Numbered from the stretch's first letter, positions 9,031-18,784 are shown. The stretch: DNA of 64,000 bases from Tistlia consotensis USBA 355 (GCF_900177295.1 NZ_FWZX01000007.1:124001-188000), one strand, 5' to 3'. The notes: a model not told the origin generated them from the sequence alone. Numbers and translations: made by a program.

Positions 9031-9944
9031 CGGCTCTCTCCGGCGGTCAGGTGGCGGTACAGCGCGTCGAGGCCAGGACTCTGGATCTCGACTTCCTCGA
9101 CGAGGTCGCGCAGGCGGTCGAGGTCGTGGATCAGCGCCGCGCGGTCGGCAGCCGCCACGGCCAGCTCGAGATGCCGCTCGCTGCGCGCCAGCGGCTCGGC
9201 ATAGCCGGACAGCCGCTCCAGCACCCGCCCGGTCGTGCAGAACGGCACCTTCAGGCGGACGCGCAGCGGCAGCTGGACCCGCCGGCGCAGCTCGGCCATG
9301 TCGCCGACCGCGAGCAGGCGGCCGCGGTGCACCAGGGCGACCCGGTCGACGTGGGGCTCGACCTCGGCCAGGGCATGGGTCGAGACCAGGATCGAGACGC
9401 CCTCGCCGCGCAGCCGGTCGATGGTCTGGTAGACCTCGCGCCGCGAGTCCGGGTCGAGCCCGGAGGTCGGCTCGTCGAGCAGCAGGATGCCCGGCGCGCC
9501 GATCAGCGCCTGGGCCAGGGCCAGGCGCTGGCGCATGCCCTTGGAGTAGGTGCCGACCCGGCGCCCGGCGGCCTCCGCCAGGCCGACCCGGCGCAGCAGC
9601 CCGGCGTTGGCGGCGAGCGGTGCGCGCTTCAGGCGGGCGTAGAAGGCAAGCAGCTCGCTGCCGGTCATCGCGCCGTGGAAGGCGACGCTCTCGGGCAGGA
9701 AGCCGAGCCGGCGGCGGACCTGGGCGCCGTGCCGGCCGGCCGGGTCCTCGCCGAGGATGCGCACCCTGCCCGCGCTCGGCCGGATCACGCCGAGGATCAG
9801 CTTCATCAGGGTGGTCTTGCCGGCGCCGTTGTGGCCGACCAGGGCGACGGTCTCGCCGGCCGAGAGGCTCAGCGTCGCGTCGTCCAGGGCGGTCAGCCGC
9901 CCGTAGCGCTTGGTCAGATGGTCGAGCGTGACGATGGCGCTCAT
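9027..9944 (-). CDS. nosF: NosF, ABC transporter ATPase of the NosDFY complex
   Basis: Cytoplasmic ATPase, 305 residues. Walker A is GHNGAGKT, the signature is YSKGMRQR (the NosF-typical variant of LSGGQ), Walker B is ILLLDEPTSGLD and the switch histidine is in STHAL. A C-terminal extension of about 85 residues follows the ATPase core. The ATG overlaps the nosD stop (ATGA) and the stop overlaps the nosY start. It powers the NosY/NosD machine that matures the CuZ centre. Confidence 0.95.
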   Translation of the reverse strand: MSAIVTLDHLTKRYGRLTALDDATLSLSAGETVALVGHNGAGKTTLMKLILGVIRPSAGRVRILGEDPAGRHGAQVRRRLGFLPESVAFHGAMTGSELLAFYARLKRAPLAANAGLLRRVGLAEAAGRRVGTYSKGMRQRLALAQALIGAPGILLLDEPTSGLDPDSRREVYQTIDRLRGEGVSILVSTHALAEVEPHVDRVALVHRGRLLAVGDMAELRRRVQLPLRVRLKVPFCTTGRVLERLSGYAEPLARSERHLELAVAAADRAALIHDLDRLRDLVEEVEIQSPGLDALYRHLTAGESR

Positions 9945-11212
9945 GAGTGCGGCCCTCCCGTGGCCGGTGGCGCCATCAGCGGCGCGCTGTCGACGACCCC
10001 GCCGGGCAGCAGCGCCGGCAGGCGCGACTGGGCGAAGCGCAGGGCGGTGATCGCCGGGCTGTTGAGCAGCAGCTTGGCCAGCGGGTAGCGCCAGAGGATG
10101 TCGTCGGCGATGTCGTTGGGGCGGTAGGCGCGGTCGGCGATGCCGTCGCCGTTCAGGTCGAAGGCGGCGTTGTCGCTCCAGTAGTTGCCGCGCCCGTCGT
10201 GGCTCCACTCGACGGTCCGGGTGCCGACGTACTTGACCTGGGTCCGGTTGCCGACGAAGGCGTTGCCGGAGACCGCGTTGCGCTCCGAGCCGGCGGTGAA
10301 GTGGATGCCGATCGGGCAGCCCTGGAAGCGGTTGCCCTCGATCCGGTTGCGGTGGGCGTTGTAGATGAACAGGCACTTGCCGGCGCTGTTCAGCACGACG
10401 TTGCCGGTGACCGTCGAATCGTTGACGTAGTTCATCAGCAGGCCGTGGTCGCGGTCGCCCTCGCTGACGTTGTCGCGGATCTCCAGGCGGTCGGAGTACA
10501 TCAGCGCCCAGGCGGCATGGTTGCCGTGGGAGCGGTTGCCGACGATCCGGCTGTCCTGGGTGTACATGTAGTGGATGGCGAAGCGCAGGTCGGCGAAGCG
10601 GTTGTCGCGGAAGACGTTGCGCTTGCTGGTCGTGACGAAGATGCCGTCGCGGCCGTAGCGGATGTCGTTGCCGACGACCTCGGCGCCCGGCGCATTCCAG
10701 ATCGACACGCCGTTGCCGGCCTCGGACAGGCGCAGGTCGCGACGCCCGACGATCGTGTTGTCCACGACCAGCGAGCCGGCAGCGCCGTGCAGGTAGACGC
10801 CGAACAGGTTGTTCTCCAGGCGGTTGCCGCGGATCACGGCGTGCCGGGCGCTGCGCCTGACGAGCACCGCCGAATCCATCGCCGGCAGGTCGAGGCCGGA
10901 GCCGGTGATGGTCAGGCCGGTGACCGTGACGTCGGAGGCCGTGATGGTGATCACGCTGCCCTTGCCGTCGCCCTCCAGCAGCGTCCCCTCGACGCCGGCC
11001 AGCGCCAGCGGCCGGTCGATCGTGACCGGGCCCCGGTAGCGCCCGGCGCCGAGCCGCACGACGTCGCCCGGCGCGGCCGCCGCGAGCACCGCCTGCAGGT
11101 CGTCGCCGGGCGCCGGCCGGAGCTCGGCCGCCGCCGCCGTGGCCGAAGCCACGGCGGCGAGCAGCAGGCCGCCGATCAGGCGGGCAACCGGGCCTGGTCG
11201 AAGCCGGGCCAT
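9941..11212 (-). CDS. nosD: NosD, periplasmic right-handed beta-helix copper-site maturation protein
   Basis: 423 residues with a Sec signal peptide (GGLLLAAVASATAAAA) and then repeated parallel beta-helix (PbH1) rungs, seen as recurrent N-x-I/V-x-G-N and R-x-N-R-F patterns across residues 90-320 (for example RHAVIRGNRLENNLFG and RNVFRDNRF). This is the carbohydrate-binding/sugar-hydrolysis fold of NosD that receives copper from NosL and passes it to NosZ. It starts 4 nt after the nosZ stop. The C-terminus ends with a variable Pro-rich tail. Confidence 0.94.
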   Translation of the reverse strand: MARLRPGPVARLIGGLLLAAVASATAAAAELRPAPGDDLQAVLAAAAPGDVVRLGAGRYRGPVTIDRPLALAGVEGTLLEGDGKGSVITITASDVTVTGLTITGSGLDLPAMDSAVLVRRSARHAVIRGNRLENNLFGVYLHGAAGSLVVDNTIVGRRDLRLSEAGNGVSIWNAPGAEVVGNDIRYGRDGIFVTTSKRNVFRDNRFADLRFAIHYMYTQDSRIVGNRSHGNHAAWALMYSDRLEIRDNVSEGDRDHGLLMNYVNDSTVTGNVVLNSAGKCLFIYNAHRNRIEGNRFQGCPIGIHFTAGSERNAVSGNAFVGNRTQVKYVGTRTVEWSHDGRGNYWSDNAAFDLNGDGIADRAYRPNDIADDILWRYPLAKLLLNSPAITALRFAQSRLPALLPGGVVDSAPLMAPPATGGPHS

Positions 11213-11216
11213 GGCG

Positions 11217-13124
11217 TCACGCCGCCCTCGGCTCGACCAGCATGCGGCCCTTCATCTCCATATGGAGGGCGTGGCAGAACCACTGGCAGTAGTACCAGTA
11301 GACGCCGGCCCGATCCGCGGTGAAGGTCACCGAGGCGGTCGCCTGCGGCGCCACCTCCATGGCGACGCCGTGGTTGGCGACGGTGAAGCCGTGGGTCAGG
11401 TCCTCGACCTCGTCCATGTTGGTGATGTAGACCGTGACCTCGTCGCCCTGCTTGACCTTGAAGTCGGTCAGGCTGAAGGCCGGGGCGACCGAGAACATGT
11501 AGACCCGGACCTTGTTGCCGTCGCGGATCACGTCCGCGGCGCTCTCCAGGTCGATGCCGTCGGCCGCCGCCTGCTTCCGCGCCTCCTCGAACATCGGGTC
11601 CTTGCGATCCCAGATCTGGACCGGGTTGACCTTCGAGTGGTGGACGATGATCGCGTCGTGCGGCTCGGCGAAGCTCGGGCCGTCGTGCACCAGCACCATC
11701 TCGTCGCCCGAGATGTCGATCAGCTGGTCGCACTCGGGCTTCAGCGGGCCGACGTTGAGGAACCGGTCCTTGGAGAACTTGTTGAGCGAGAGAAGCCACT
11801 TGCCGTCGGCCTCCTTGGTCTCGCCCATGGAGGTGTGGTTGTGGCCCGGCTGGTACTGGACGTCGAGCTTCTGGAGGATCGGGTCGACGTCCTCGCCCTT
11901 GAACTTGGCGATCGCCTTCTGGATGTCCCACTTGCAGATCTGGCTGTCGATGAACAGCGTGGTGTAGGCGTTGCCGCGGTTGTCGAAGGCCGTGTGCAGC
12001 GGGCCGAGGCCCAGCTCCGGCTCCGCCACCACCGTGTCGCGCGGCTGGATCTTGTCGTCGAACAGCTCCGGGAAGCGCCGCAGGTCGAAGACCGTGACGG
12101 TCGGCGACAGCTTGCCGTTGGCGACGACATGGATGCCGTCCGGCGCGGTGTTGAGGCCGTGCGGGCTCTGCGGCACCGGCACGTAGCGGGTGTAGGGCGA
12201 GCCGTGGCGGCCGTCGACCACGGGGACGCCGTTGTACTCCTTGTAGTCGCCCTTCTTGACCGCCGCCTCGATGCGCGCGAGGTCGAAGATGACGATCCAG
12301 TCCTGCTCCGCGGCGGTCATCTCGGCGAGCGTGACGCCGCCCTCGGAGTTGTAGGAGGTCGAGAAGGCGTACTTGCCCTGGTAGTCGCAGTCGACGTTGT
12401 CCAGATTGCCGTCGACGATGACCTGCCAGGCGATCTTCATGGAGTCGCCGTCGATCGCCGTGAACATGCCGACGTACTTCTTCGGATCGTCGAGGATGCT
12501 GCCGTCGTTGACCAGCGGCACCCGGTCCTCGCCGTTGGCGAAGACGTAGCCGGTGCGCGGATACTTCTGCGGCCGCAGGCCGTGCACCGACAGCATGTTC
12601 GGGATCTCGATGATCTTGTCGCACTTCATGACGTCGCAGCGGATGCGCCCGACCCGGCTGTTCGCCTTGTCGTTCACGAAGAGGTAGCGGCCGTCGTAGG
12701 TGCCGTCGGTGAACGACATGTGCGGGTGGTGCAGGTCGCCGTTCAGGTAGACGCCGCCGCGGGTCTCCAGGAACTTCTTCGTGTAGGGCTGCAGGCCCTC
12801 GGTCAGGATCTTGCGGCTCTCGTTGGTCAGGCCCCAGCCGGTCGCGCTGCAGCGGTTGAACACCGGGATGCGCATCAGCTCGCGCATCGAAGGCATGCCG
12901 AGGATCCGGACCTCGCCGGTCTGACCGCTCGAGAAGAAGCCGTAGTACTCGTCGAGCTCGCCCGGCCCGACCTCCGACTTGGTCGCCGCATGGCCGGTGC
13001 CGGGGGCGAGCATCGTCCCGCCGGCCAGGCCGCCGCCGGCGAGCCCGGCCAGCATCGCCGCCTTGGCGGTACCGCCCAGCAGGCCGCGCCGGCTGAGGTT
13101 CAACTGCTCTGTCTTGTCTGACAT
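11217..13124 (-). CDS. nosZ: NosZ, nitrous oxide reductase (clade I, Tat-exported)
   Basis: Terminal reductase of denitrification: N2O + 2 e- + 2 H+ to N2 + H2O in the periplasm. 635 residues. The Tat signal is LSRRGLLGG (10-18). CuZ ligands are visible in DLHHPHMSF (H132, H133) and the C-terminal EPHD motif. The CuA site is C613-x3-C617-x3-H621-x2-M624 with W615 in the binding loop. The Tat signal and the nosX neighbour place it in clade I, typical of complete alpha-, beta- and gammaproteobacterial denitrifiers. nirS/nirK and nor genes are not in this window, so full denitrification cannot be shown. Confidence 0.98.
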   Translation of the reverse strand: MSDKTEQLNLSRRGLLGGTAKAAMLAGLAGGGLAGGTMLAPGTGHAATKSEVGPGELDEYYGFFSSGQTGEVRILGMPSMRELMRIPVFNRCSATGWGLTNESRKILTEGLQPYTKKFLETRGGVYLNGDLHHPHMSFTDGTYDGRYLFVNDKANSRVGRIRCDVMKCDKIIEIPNMLSVHGLRPQKYPRTGYVFANGEDRVPLVNDGSILDDPKKYVGMFTAIDGDSMKIAWQVIVDGNLDNVDCDYQGKYAFSTSYNSEGGVTLAEMTAAEQDWIVIFDLARIEAAVKKGDYKEYNGVPVVDGRHGSPYTRYVPVPQSPHGLNTAPDGIHVVANGKLSPTVTVFDLRRFPELFDDKIQPRDTVVAEPELGLGPLHTAFDNRGNAYTTLFIDSQICKWDIQKAIAKFKGEDVDPILQKLDVQYQPGHNHTSMGETKEADGKWLLSLNKFSKDRFLNVGPLKPECDQLIDISGDEMVLVHDGPSFAEPHDAIIVHHSKVNPVQIWDRKDPMFEEARKQAAADGIDLESAADVIRDGNKVRVYMFSVAPAFSLTDFKVKQGDEVTVYITNMDEVEDLTHGFTVANHGVAMEVAPQATASVTFTADRAGVYWYYCQWFCHALHMEMKGRMLVEPRAA

Positions 13125-13154
13125 GACTCTCTCCTACTCCTCGAAAAGGGGCCT

Positions 13155-15611
13155 CTAGGCTTCGGTCGACTGCGACGCCGGTTCGGCCGGCGCCTCGTTT
13201 TTTCGGTCGGACAGGCGCGGGCGCGGCGGCAGAGCGACGTCGGGCGCCGCCGTCGAGGGCGCGGCCGTGGCGGCGCGGCGCTCGCGCTTCAGGCGCTTCT
13301 GGATCACCACCGGGCACTTGCGGTCGTGGCGGTAGAGCACCTGGCAGTGCAGGCAGGAGATGCACTCGTTCGGATTGATGTGGCCTTCCGGGTGGATGGC
13401 CTGCACCGGGCACTCGTTGAAGCAGCGCATGCAGGGGCTGCCGCATTCGCGGTAGCGCTTCAGCCAGTCGAACATCCTGAGGCGCCCCGGGATCGCCAGC
13501 GCCGCGCCGAGCGGGCAGAGGTAGCGGCAGAAGAAGCGCTCGACGAACAGGCCGGCGACGATCAGCGCCAGCGCGAAGGCGACGAACCACCAGTCGCGGA
13601 CGAAGTGCAGGATGATCGCAGTCTTGAAGGGCTCGATCTCGGCCAGCTGCTCGGCCAGCCCGAGCGAGGTCAGCGAGACGCCGAACAGCCCGAGGAAGAC
13701 GATGTACTTGATCGGCCAGAGCCGCTCGTGCAGGCCCCAGGGCACCTTGACCTGCGGCAGCTTGAGAGCGCGCGCGACCCGGTTGGTCAGCTCCTGCAGC
13801 GCGCCGAAGGGGCAGAGCCAGCCGCAGAACGGGCCGCGGCCCCAGAACAGCAGCGCCGCCGCGACCGAGAACCAGAGGATGAAGATCAGCGGGTCGACCA
13901 GGAAGTAGGACCACTGGAAGTCGGTCCTGAGCGCGTTCGCGAAGGCCAGCACGTTGACCACCGAGAGCTGCGCCTCGGCGACCCAGCCGAGCCAGAACAG
14001 CGTGACCGTCAGGAAGCCGATGCGCAGCCAGAAGAACAGGCGCTCGCGCTTCACCAGGAGGTCCTGGAAGAAGAAGATCGCGGTCAGCACCAGCAGCATG
14101 GCGACGAGCACGCCGATCGACACGACCTTGCTGTGCCAGATCCGCTGCCACAGCGGTGTCTCCGGCGCGCCGGCGAATGTGGCCGCCGCCGACGCGGCGC
14201 CGGAGGCGGCCTGGGCGGCAGCCTGGGCCGCGGCGGTGTCGGCCGGCCGGGCCGCCGGCGCCACGGTCGCGACGGTCTTGGCGTAGGGCGCCGGCAGCCG
14301 GTAGTCGAGGGCGAAGGAGGTGAAGGCCTTGTCCAGGGCGCCGATGCGGCGCTGGACCAGCAGTCGCAGCGTCCAGGTCTCGGCCGGATCGAGCTGCGCA
14401 CCCTGCGGCACGGTGAAGAGGGCGATCTCCTTGAAGTCGGGCGCGCCGGCGGCGGCCAGCTCGGCGATCCGCTCGTGCTGCTTGTCGCGGAAGCGCACCG
14501 TCTCGGCGCCCTGGGTCACCTCGATGCGGTCGAACACGCCGCCGCGCACGTAGCCGGAGCCCTTGAAGGAGTAGCGCCCGCGGCCCATCACCAGCACCGC
14601 CGCCTGGCCCGGCGCCAGGCGCTGGCGCAGGCGCTCGTACTCCTCGTCGCCGAGCAGGCTGCGGCCGATCGCCGGCTGCGAGGCCAGGGCGACGTAGAGG
14701 TCGACGAAGGTGGCGTCCGGCTTGCCCTTCTCGGGCCGCTTCGCCGCCTCGGCGTTGCCCGAGCGCTCGAAGGCCTCGTTGACGCCGGCGACGGTGACCT
14801 GCAGGCGCCGCACCGCGCCGTTGCCGAGCAGGCTCGTCCAGTCGGCGACCGTGCCGCCCTCGGGATCGACGACGCGCTTCGGCGCGGCCGGGGCCGCGGC
14901 CGCCTCGGTGCCGCCGAGCAGCCGGGCGGCGATGCGGCCGGCCGAGCGGACGACGCCGTCGCCGATCACCAGGACCGTGACCGTCGCGCCGGAGACGATG
15001 TCGACCTCCGGCGCCGCCTCGCCGTGCGCCACGGCCCTCAGCGGGTTGAAGCCGAGGAAGCCGTCGAGGTAGGCCGCGATGCGCTTCTCGGGGATGCCGA
15101 TCAGCACGATCGGCTCGTGATGCTCGACCAGCCTGGCGCCGACGATGGTGCCGTCGGGCGAGAGGCCGACCAGGGTGCGGATCGGCTTGCCGGAGTAGCC
15201 GGTGGTGTTGACCACGTCGGAGGTCAGGTAGACGTAGCCGACGACCTTGTCGCCCTTGAGCGCCGGCACCACCGGCGGCGAGCCCTGAGGCTCGCCGTAG
15301 CGGTCGGCACCGGGCACGAGCTCGCCGGCCCGCACCCGGTAGGCGTGATCGCGATGGTAGCCGTAGGCCTTGTGGTCGTGCGCGCCGCGGTCCCGTTCGT
15401 CGTCCTGGCGCTTGCGGCCGGCGTCGTCCTGGCTGCGGTCGAGAAACTGCTCGAGGTGGGACTCGCTCGCGGCTCCCGAGGCGTCGGCCGCCCCGGCCGG
15501 CGGCGCGGCCAGCAGGCCCAGCCCGACGGTCAGGGCCGCCAGCAGGATCGCCGGCCGGAGGGCCGCGCGGAGCCGCGCTGTCGGGTTCGGGATTGGCTCT
15601 GCAGTCGGCAT
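13155..15611 (-). CDS. nosR: NosR, membrane flavo-iron-sulfur regulator and electron donor to NosZ
   Basis: 818 residues: signal peptide, a periplasmic FMN-binding domain with the flavinylation site DIVSGATVTV near residue 205, several membrane helices, and a cytoplasmic ferredoxin-like C-terminus. The latter shows CGWLCPFGAL, CRYLCPLGAA, then CGSPCMRCFNECP and CISCLHCQ, two [4Fe-4S] clusters. NosR passes electrons from the quinol pool to NosZ and is needed for nos expression. It is the first cistron; an FNR-type box lies 85 nt upstream of the ATG. The signal is followed by an unusual Asp/Arg/His-rich stretch (about residues 55-85). Confidence 0.97.
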   Translation of the reverse strand: MPTAEPIPNPTARLRAALRPAILLAALTVGLGLLAAPPAGAADASGAASESHLEQFLDRSQDDAGRKRQDDERDRGAHDHKAYGYHRDHAYRVRAGELVPGADRYGEPQGSPPVVPALKGDKVVGYVYLTSDVVNTTGYSGKPIRTLVGLSPDGTIVGARLVEHHEPIVLIGIPEKRIAAYLDGFLGFNPLRAVAHGEAAPEVDIVSGATVTVLVIGDGVVRSAGRIAARLLGGTEAAAAPAAPKRVVDPEGGTVADWTSLLGNGAVRRLQVTVAGVNEAFERSGNAEAAKRPEKGKPDATFVDLYVALASQPAIGRSLLGDEEYERLRQRLAPGQAAVLVMGRGRYSFKGSGYVRGGVFDRIEVTQGAETVRFRDKQHERIAELAAAGAPDFKEIALFTVPQGAQLDPAETWTLRLLVQRRIGALDKAFTSFALDYRLPAPYAKTVATVAPAARPADTAAAQAAAQAASGAASAAATFAGAPETPLWQRIWHSKVVSIGVLVAMLLVLTAIFFFQDLLVKRERLFFWLRIGFLTVTLFWLGWVAEAQLSVVNVLAFANALRTDFQWSYFLVDPLIFILWFSVAAALLFWGRGPFCGWLCPFGALQELTNRVARALKLPQVKVPWGLHERLWPIKYIVFLGLFGVSLTSLGLAEQLAEIEPFKTAIILHFVRDWWFVAFALALIVAGLFVERFFCRYLCPLGAALAIPGRLRMFDWLKRYRECGSPCMRCFNECPVQAIHPEGHINPNECISCLHCQVLYRHDRKCPVVIQKRLKRERRAATAAPSTAAPDVALPPRPRLSDRKNEAPAEPASQSTEA

Positions 15612-15695
15612 GACAGTCTCTGTCTCGGGGAAGGGTCACGCCCGCCGCCCCACCAGCGGACGGCGGGACCTTCCTCGATCTCCGGCCGGGTCAAT

Positions 15696-15709
15696 TTGCT
15701 CCGCATCAA
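15696..15709. promoter_or_regulatory. FNR/FixK/DNR-type box between nosR and the ferritin-like gene
   Basis: On the minus strand the site reads TTGATGCGGAGCAA, one mismatch from the FNR consensus TTGAT-N4-ATCAA and an exact fit to the alphaproteobacterial FixK form TTGA-N6-GCAA. The surrounding bases extend the symmetry (ATTTGCT and ATCAAAT arms). Its centre is 91 bp from the nosR ATG and 86 bp from the GTG of the divergent gene, compatible with a -41.5 position for either promoter. Regulation by oxygen or NO is inferred from the motif. Confidence 0.75.
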
Positions 15710-15788
15710 ATCGCCGGCAATTCGTCTGTGAGAGTTTGCCGGCGTTCAGTCGGCACTTCCGCCGGCGGCTGTCCCTGGAGAACCGCGC

Positions 15789-16769
15789 GTGCCCCACGTG
15801 AATCGCAGGACCCTGAGCCGGGACCCTTCCGCCCGCGTCGGTTCCCTGGCCGAGCTGGTCGGCATCGCCCATGCCGTCGAGACCGAGGCGATCCGACGCT
15901 ACCGCTGGCTCGCGCAGGAGATGCGCCGGCGCGACGAGGCCGGCACGGCCGACGCCTTCGAGGCCATGGCCGAGGAGGAGGAGACCCACGTCGCGGCCGT
16001 CGAGACCTGGGCCGAAGGCCTGGGAACCGGCGTCTCGCGGACCGCCGACTTCCGCTGGCGGCTGCCGCCCGACCTGGCGGAGAGCTGGGAGGCCGCGGTC
16101 GGCAGCGCGCTGCTGACGCCCTACCGCGCCTATGCCATCGCGGTGGACAACGAAGAGCGCGCCTTCGCCTTCTACTCCTATCTCGCGGCGGCCAGCGACG
16201 ACCCGGCGATCGCCCGCGAGGCGGAGCACCTCGCCAGCGAGGAGCTGCGCCACGCCGCGCGGCTCAGGACCTGGCGACGGGCGGCCTGGCGACGCGAGGC
16301 GAGCCGCGGCCGCACGGCCCGGCGCCCGCAGACGCCGAAGGCGCTGGCCGGCTTCCTGGCTGAGCGGGAGGCGGCGATCGCCGCCTGCCATCGCCAGCTG
16401 GCCGAGCGCCTGCAGGCGCTGGGCGACCAGGAGAGCGCCGCTCTGCTCGCCGTGCTCGCGGCCGAGGCGGCGGCGCGCACGGAAGCCGGCCGGATCCCGG
16501 AGGACCAGCCCGCCTGCGACGCCGAAGACTGCAGGGCCAGGCGCCCGGTCGCCCTGCTGCTGGCCGCGCAGCGGCCGCTCGAGGCGCTCTGCGAAGACCT
16601 GGAGGACCTCGAGCTCAGCGCGCCGACCGAGGCCCTGCAGGCGATGGCCCAGACCTTCCTGGCCGACGCCATCGCCCGCATCGCCCGCATCGGCCGCCGC
16701 CTGGAGCTCATCGAGGGCGGGCAGGCGATCGGCGGGCCGGGCCGGACGGTCCCCGGCAACGATCGGTGA
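15789..16769 (+). CDS. Ferritin-like (rubrerythrin-type) diiron-domain protein, divergent from nosR
   Basis: 326 residues, cytoplasmic. The first half is a four-helix ferritin-like domain with diiron-type ligands in order: AVETEAIRRY (about 30), MAEEEETHV (about 62-66), DNEERAF (about 120) and EHLASEELRHA (about 145). Residues 200-320 contain further amphipathic helices (EREAAIAACHRQL, ESAALLAVLAAEAA) that look like a second, degenerate copy without metal ligands. Start is a GTG with GGAG 9 nt upstream. It shares an FNR-type box with nosR and faces ubiV tail to tail, so a role in peroxide or oxygen protection of anaerobic metabolism is inferred. Confidence 0.8.
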   Translation: MPHVNRRTLSRDPSARVGSLAELVGIAHAVETEAIRRYRWLAQEMRRRDEAGTADAFEAMAEEEETHVAAVETWAEGLGTGVSRTADFRWRLPPDLAESWEAAVGSALLTPYRAYAIAVDNEERAFAFYSYLAAASDDPAIAREAEHLASEELRHAARLRTWRRAAWRREASRGRTARRPQTPKALAGFLAEREAAIAACHRQLAERLQALGDQESAALLAVLAAEAAARTEAGRIPEDQPACDAEDCRARRPVALLLAAQRPLEALCEDLEDLELSAPTEALQAMAQTFLADAIARIARIGRRLELIEGGQAIGGPGRTVPGNDR

Positions 16770-16786
16770 GCCGGGCCGCGCCCGGC
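16770..16786. terminator. Short GC hairpin between the convergent ferritin-like and ubiV genes
   Basis: GCCGGGC-CGC-GCCCGGC, 7-bp arms with a 3-nt loop, directly after the stop of the ferritin-like gene and before the ubiV stop. No T-run follows. It may help end transcription from both sides, but by itself it is a weak terminator candidate. Confidence 0.35.
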
Positions 16787-16800
16787 CCCGCCGCCGAGCC

Positions 16801-17727
16801 TCAGAGCGGCCCGGGGCCGGACACGCGCGCAGCCCCGACGCCGCCCGCCAGGAAGCCGTCGGACAGGGGAGCGATGCCCTGCAGCGCCTGCAGCCGCGCC
16901 AGCGCCTCCCCGGCACCGAGGGCGCCGGCCAGGCGATCGCGGTAGAGACGCGTCACGGCGACCATGTCGCAGAGCTGCGGCGACAGCCGGAAGGCGGTCA
17001 GCCCGGCGCCGCGCAGGTCGTCGCTCCGCCCCAGGGTCGTCGCGCAGCTGTAGGACAGGGTCTGGACGCCGTTGACCGCGAGGAAGCCCTCGCCGTCGAG
17101 GGTCTCGACCGCCAGGCCGTCGGGGTCCTCGGCGCAGACGAACTGGCAGGAATCCTTCGACAGGCCATGGATGCGGGCGTGGTAGCAGCGCCCCGACAGC
17201 GCCAGCGGCACCCGGCCGAAGGACCAGACCTCCAGGGTCAGGGACAGCCCCTCGGCCGCCGTCGCGAGCGCCGCGACCGACGCCAGCGGCAGCTCCGGGG
17301 GCAGGCACACGCGCCGCGCGCCGCGCTCGGCCAGGAAAGCCAGGGTCGCCTCGTTGTAGACGTTGACCAGGGGGCCGACCGAGAAGCCGCGGCCGGCCGG
17401 CAGGAGCCCCAGCAGCGTCAGGTCGTTGACCTCGATCTCGGTCTCCTCCATCGCCGCCAGGTCGGCGGCCAGCCCGCGCTCCCGCGGACTGGTGACCAGC
17501 GCCAGGGACGCCAGGGCGACGGCCTTGCCGCCGCGCTGCAGGCGCTCGACCGCGGCGGCGACGCGCTGGGCGTAGAACGGCAGGCGCTTGGAGCAGACGA
17601 CCTCGCCGAGCACGACCCGGTCGAGATCGGCCTCGTCGGCGATCCGCGCATAGAAGTCCGCCCAGTCGTCGGCGCGCCAGTTGAACAGCACGGGGCCGAG
17701 GGTGAGCTCTGGACGGCCGTCGGGCAC
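16801..17727 (-). CDS. ubiV: UbiV, O2-independent ubiquinone hydroxylation protein (U32 peptidase family)
   Basis: 308-residue partner of UbiU that hydroxylates ubiquinone precursors without oxygen, using prephenate as oxygen donor. The four [4Fe-4S] ligands seen in E. coli UbiV (C39, C180, C193, C197) correspond to C45, C181, C194 and C198 here, with the same 13- and 4-residue spacings at the C-terminal end. The start is a GTG preceded by AGGAGG at 8 nt. Last gene of ubiT-ubiU-ubiV on the minus strand, 37 nt after ubiU. Supplies ubiquinone when the nos pathway is used under anoxia. Confidence 0.93.
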   Translation of the reverse strand: MPDGRPELTLGPVLFNWRADDWADFYARIADEADLDRVVLGEVVCSKRLPFYAQRVAAAVERLQRGGKAVALASLALVTSPRERGLAADLAAMEETEIEVNDLTLLGLLPAGRGFSVGPLVNVYNEATLAFLAERGARRVCLPPELPLASVAALATAAEGLSLTLEVWSFGRVPLALSGRCYHARIHGLSKDSCQFVCAEDPDGLAVETLDGEGFLAVNGVQTLSYSCATTLGRSDDLRGAGLTAFRLSPQLCDMVAVTRLYRDRLAGALGAGEALARLQALQGIAPLSDGFLAGGVGAARVSGPGPL

Positions 17728-17764
17728 GAGCGGGTCCTCCTTTCCTCTGCGGCGCCTGCTTCGG

Positions 17765-18784
17765 CTAGCGCCAGGTCTTGCGATAGGCCCCCGTGGTGGC
17801 GCTCTGGCCCTCGCTCAGCCGACGGAGATCGCCGGCCGGCAGGGGGCGGCCCGCGGCATGGGCGTCGATGGCCCGGCGGAAGCTGCCGACGACGGCCTCG
17901 ATATAGGCCCGGCTGCGCTGGCGTCCCTCGATCTTCAGGGCCGCGACGCCGGCATCGGCGAGCTGCGGGATCAGCGTCGCGGCATCCAGGCTCGCCGGGT
18001 CCTCGAAGACGTGGCCGCGATAGCCGCCGGCCGCGAAGGCGCCCTTGCACAGCGTGGGATAGGGTGCCGGCGCCCCGCGCGGCACCCGGTCGATGGTGAA
18101 GTCGCCGAGCCGCGCCACGAGCTCCTCGCCCTCCTCGCGGTAGGCGACGTGGCTGGCCGGCGAGCAGACGCCGTTCATGTTCGGCGAGCGGCCGGTCGCG
18201 TAGGAGGACAGCGAACAGCGCCCCTCCGCCATGACGCAGAGCCCGCCGAACACGAAGACTTCGGTCTCGCAGGCGACGGCATCGTTGATCGCCGCGATCT
18301 CCTCGACGCTGAGCACGCGCGGCAGGACCACGCGCTTGACCCCGAAGGTCTCGGCATAGAAGCGGATCGCATCGGCGTTCGCCGCGGCCGCCTGCACCGA
18401 GAGATGCAGCCTGAGGTCGGGATGGCGGTGGGCGGCATAGTTGAGCAGGCCGAGGTCCGCCAGGATCACGGCGTCGACGCCGAGCCGAGCCGCGTCGTCG
18501 ACCGCCCGGGTCCAGAGCTCGAAGGCCCCGGCGCGCGGGAAGGTGTTGACCGCGAGCAGCAGCCTGACGCCCCGCTCCCGCGCGTGCCGCACGGCCCGCG
18601 CCATCTCGTCCCGGGAGAAGTTGAGACCGGGGAAGTTCCGTGCGTTGGTCTCGTCGTTGAAGCCGCAGTAGACGGCGTCGGCGCCGGCCGCCACCGCGGT
18701 GCGCAGCGCTGCCGGCGTGCCGGCCGGACAGATCAGCTCGGGACCGGGCCGCTGCCCGGCCCCCCTCGCGCGGGCACCGGTCAC
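17765..18784 (-). CDS. ubiU: UbiU, O2-independent ubiquinone hydroxylation protein (U32 peptidase family)
   Basis: 339 residues from a GTG at 18784 that overlaps the ubiT stop (GTGA). The four cluster cysteines are C183, C190, C207 and C246; the spacings 7, 17 and 39 equal those of E. coli UbiU (C169, C176, C193, C232). ELICPAGTPAALRTAV and DAVYCGFNDETNARNF are the U32 family signature regions. It forms a complex with UbiV. Translational coupling with ubiT and the upstream FNR-type box indicate an oxygen-controlled operon. Confidence 0.95.
   Translation of the reverse strand: MTGARARGAGQRPGPELICPAGTPAALRTAVAAGADAVYCGFNDETNARNFPGLNFSRDEMARAVRHARERGVRLLLAVNTFPRAGAFELWTRAVDDAARLGVDAVILADLGLLNYAAHRHPDLRLHLSVQAAAANADAIRFYAETFGVKRVVLPRVLSVEEIAAINDAVACETEVFVFGGLCVMAEGRCSLSSYATGRSPNMNGVCSPASHVAYREEGEELVARLGDFTIDRVPRGAPAPYPTLCKGAFAAGGYRGHVFEDPASLDAATLIPQLADAGVAALKIEGRQRSRAYIEAVVGSFRRAIDAHAAGRPLPAGDLRRLSEGQSATTGAYRKTWR

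Noticed and set aside
11176-15639. A 1487-codon open frame on the minus strand across nosZ and nosR
   Set aside because: It is out of frame with both nos genes, is rich in Arg/Gly/Ala/Pro as expected for a shadow frame of GC-rich coding DNA, and has no domain.
13326-15731. Long plus-strand open frame opposite nosR
   Set aside because: Antisense to a clearly recognised gene, composition dominated by Arg, Gln, Asp and Val, no motifs.
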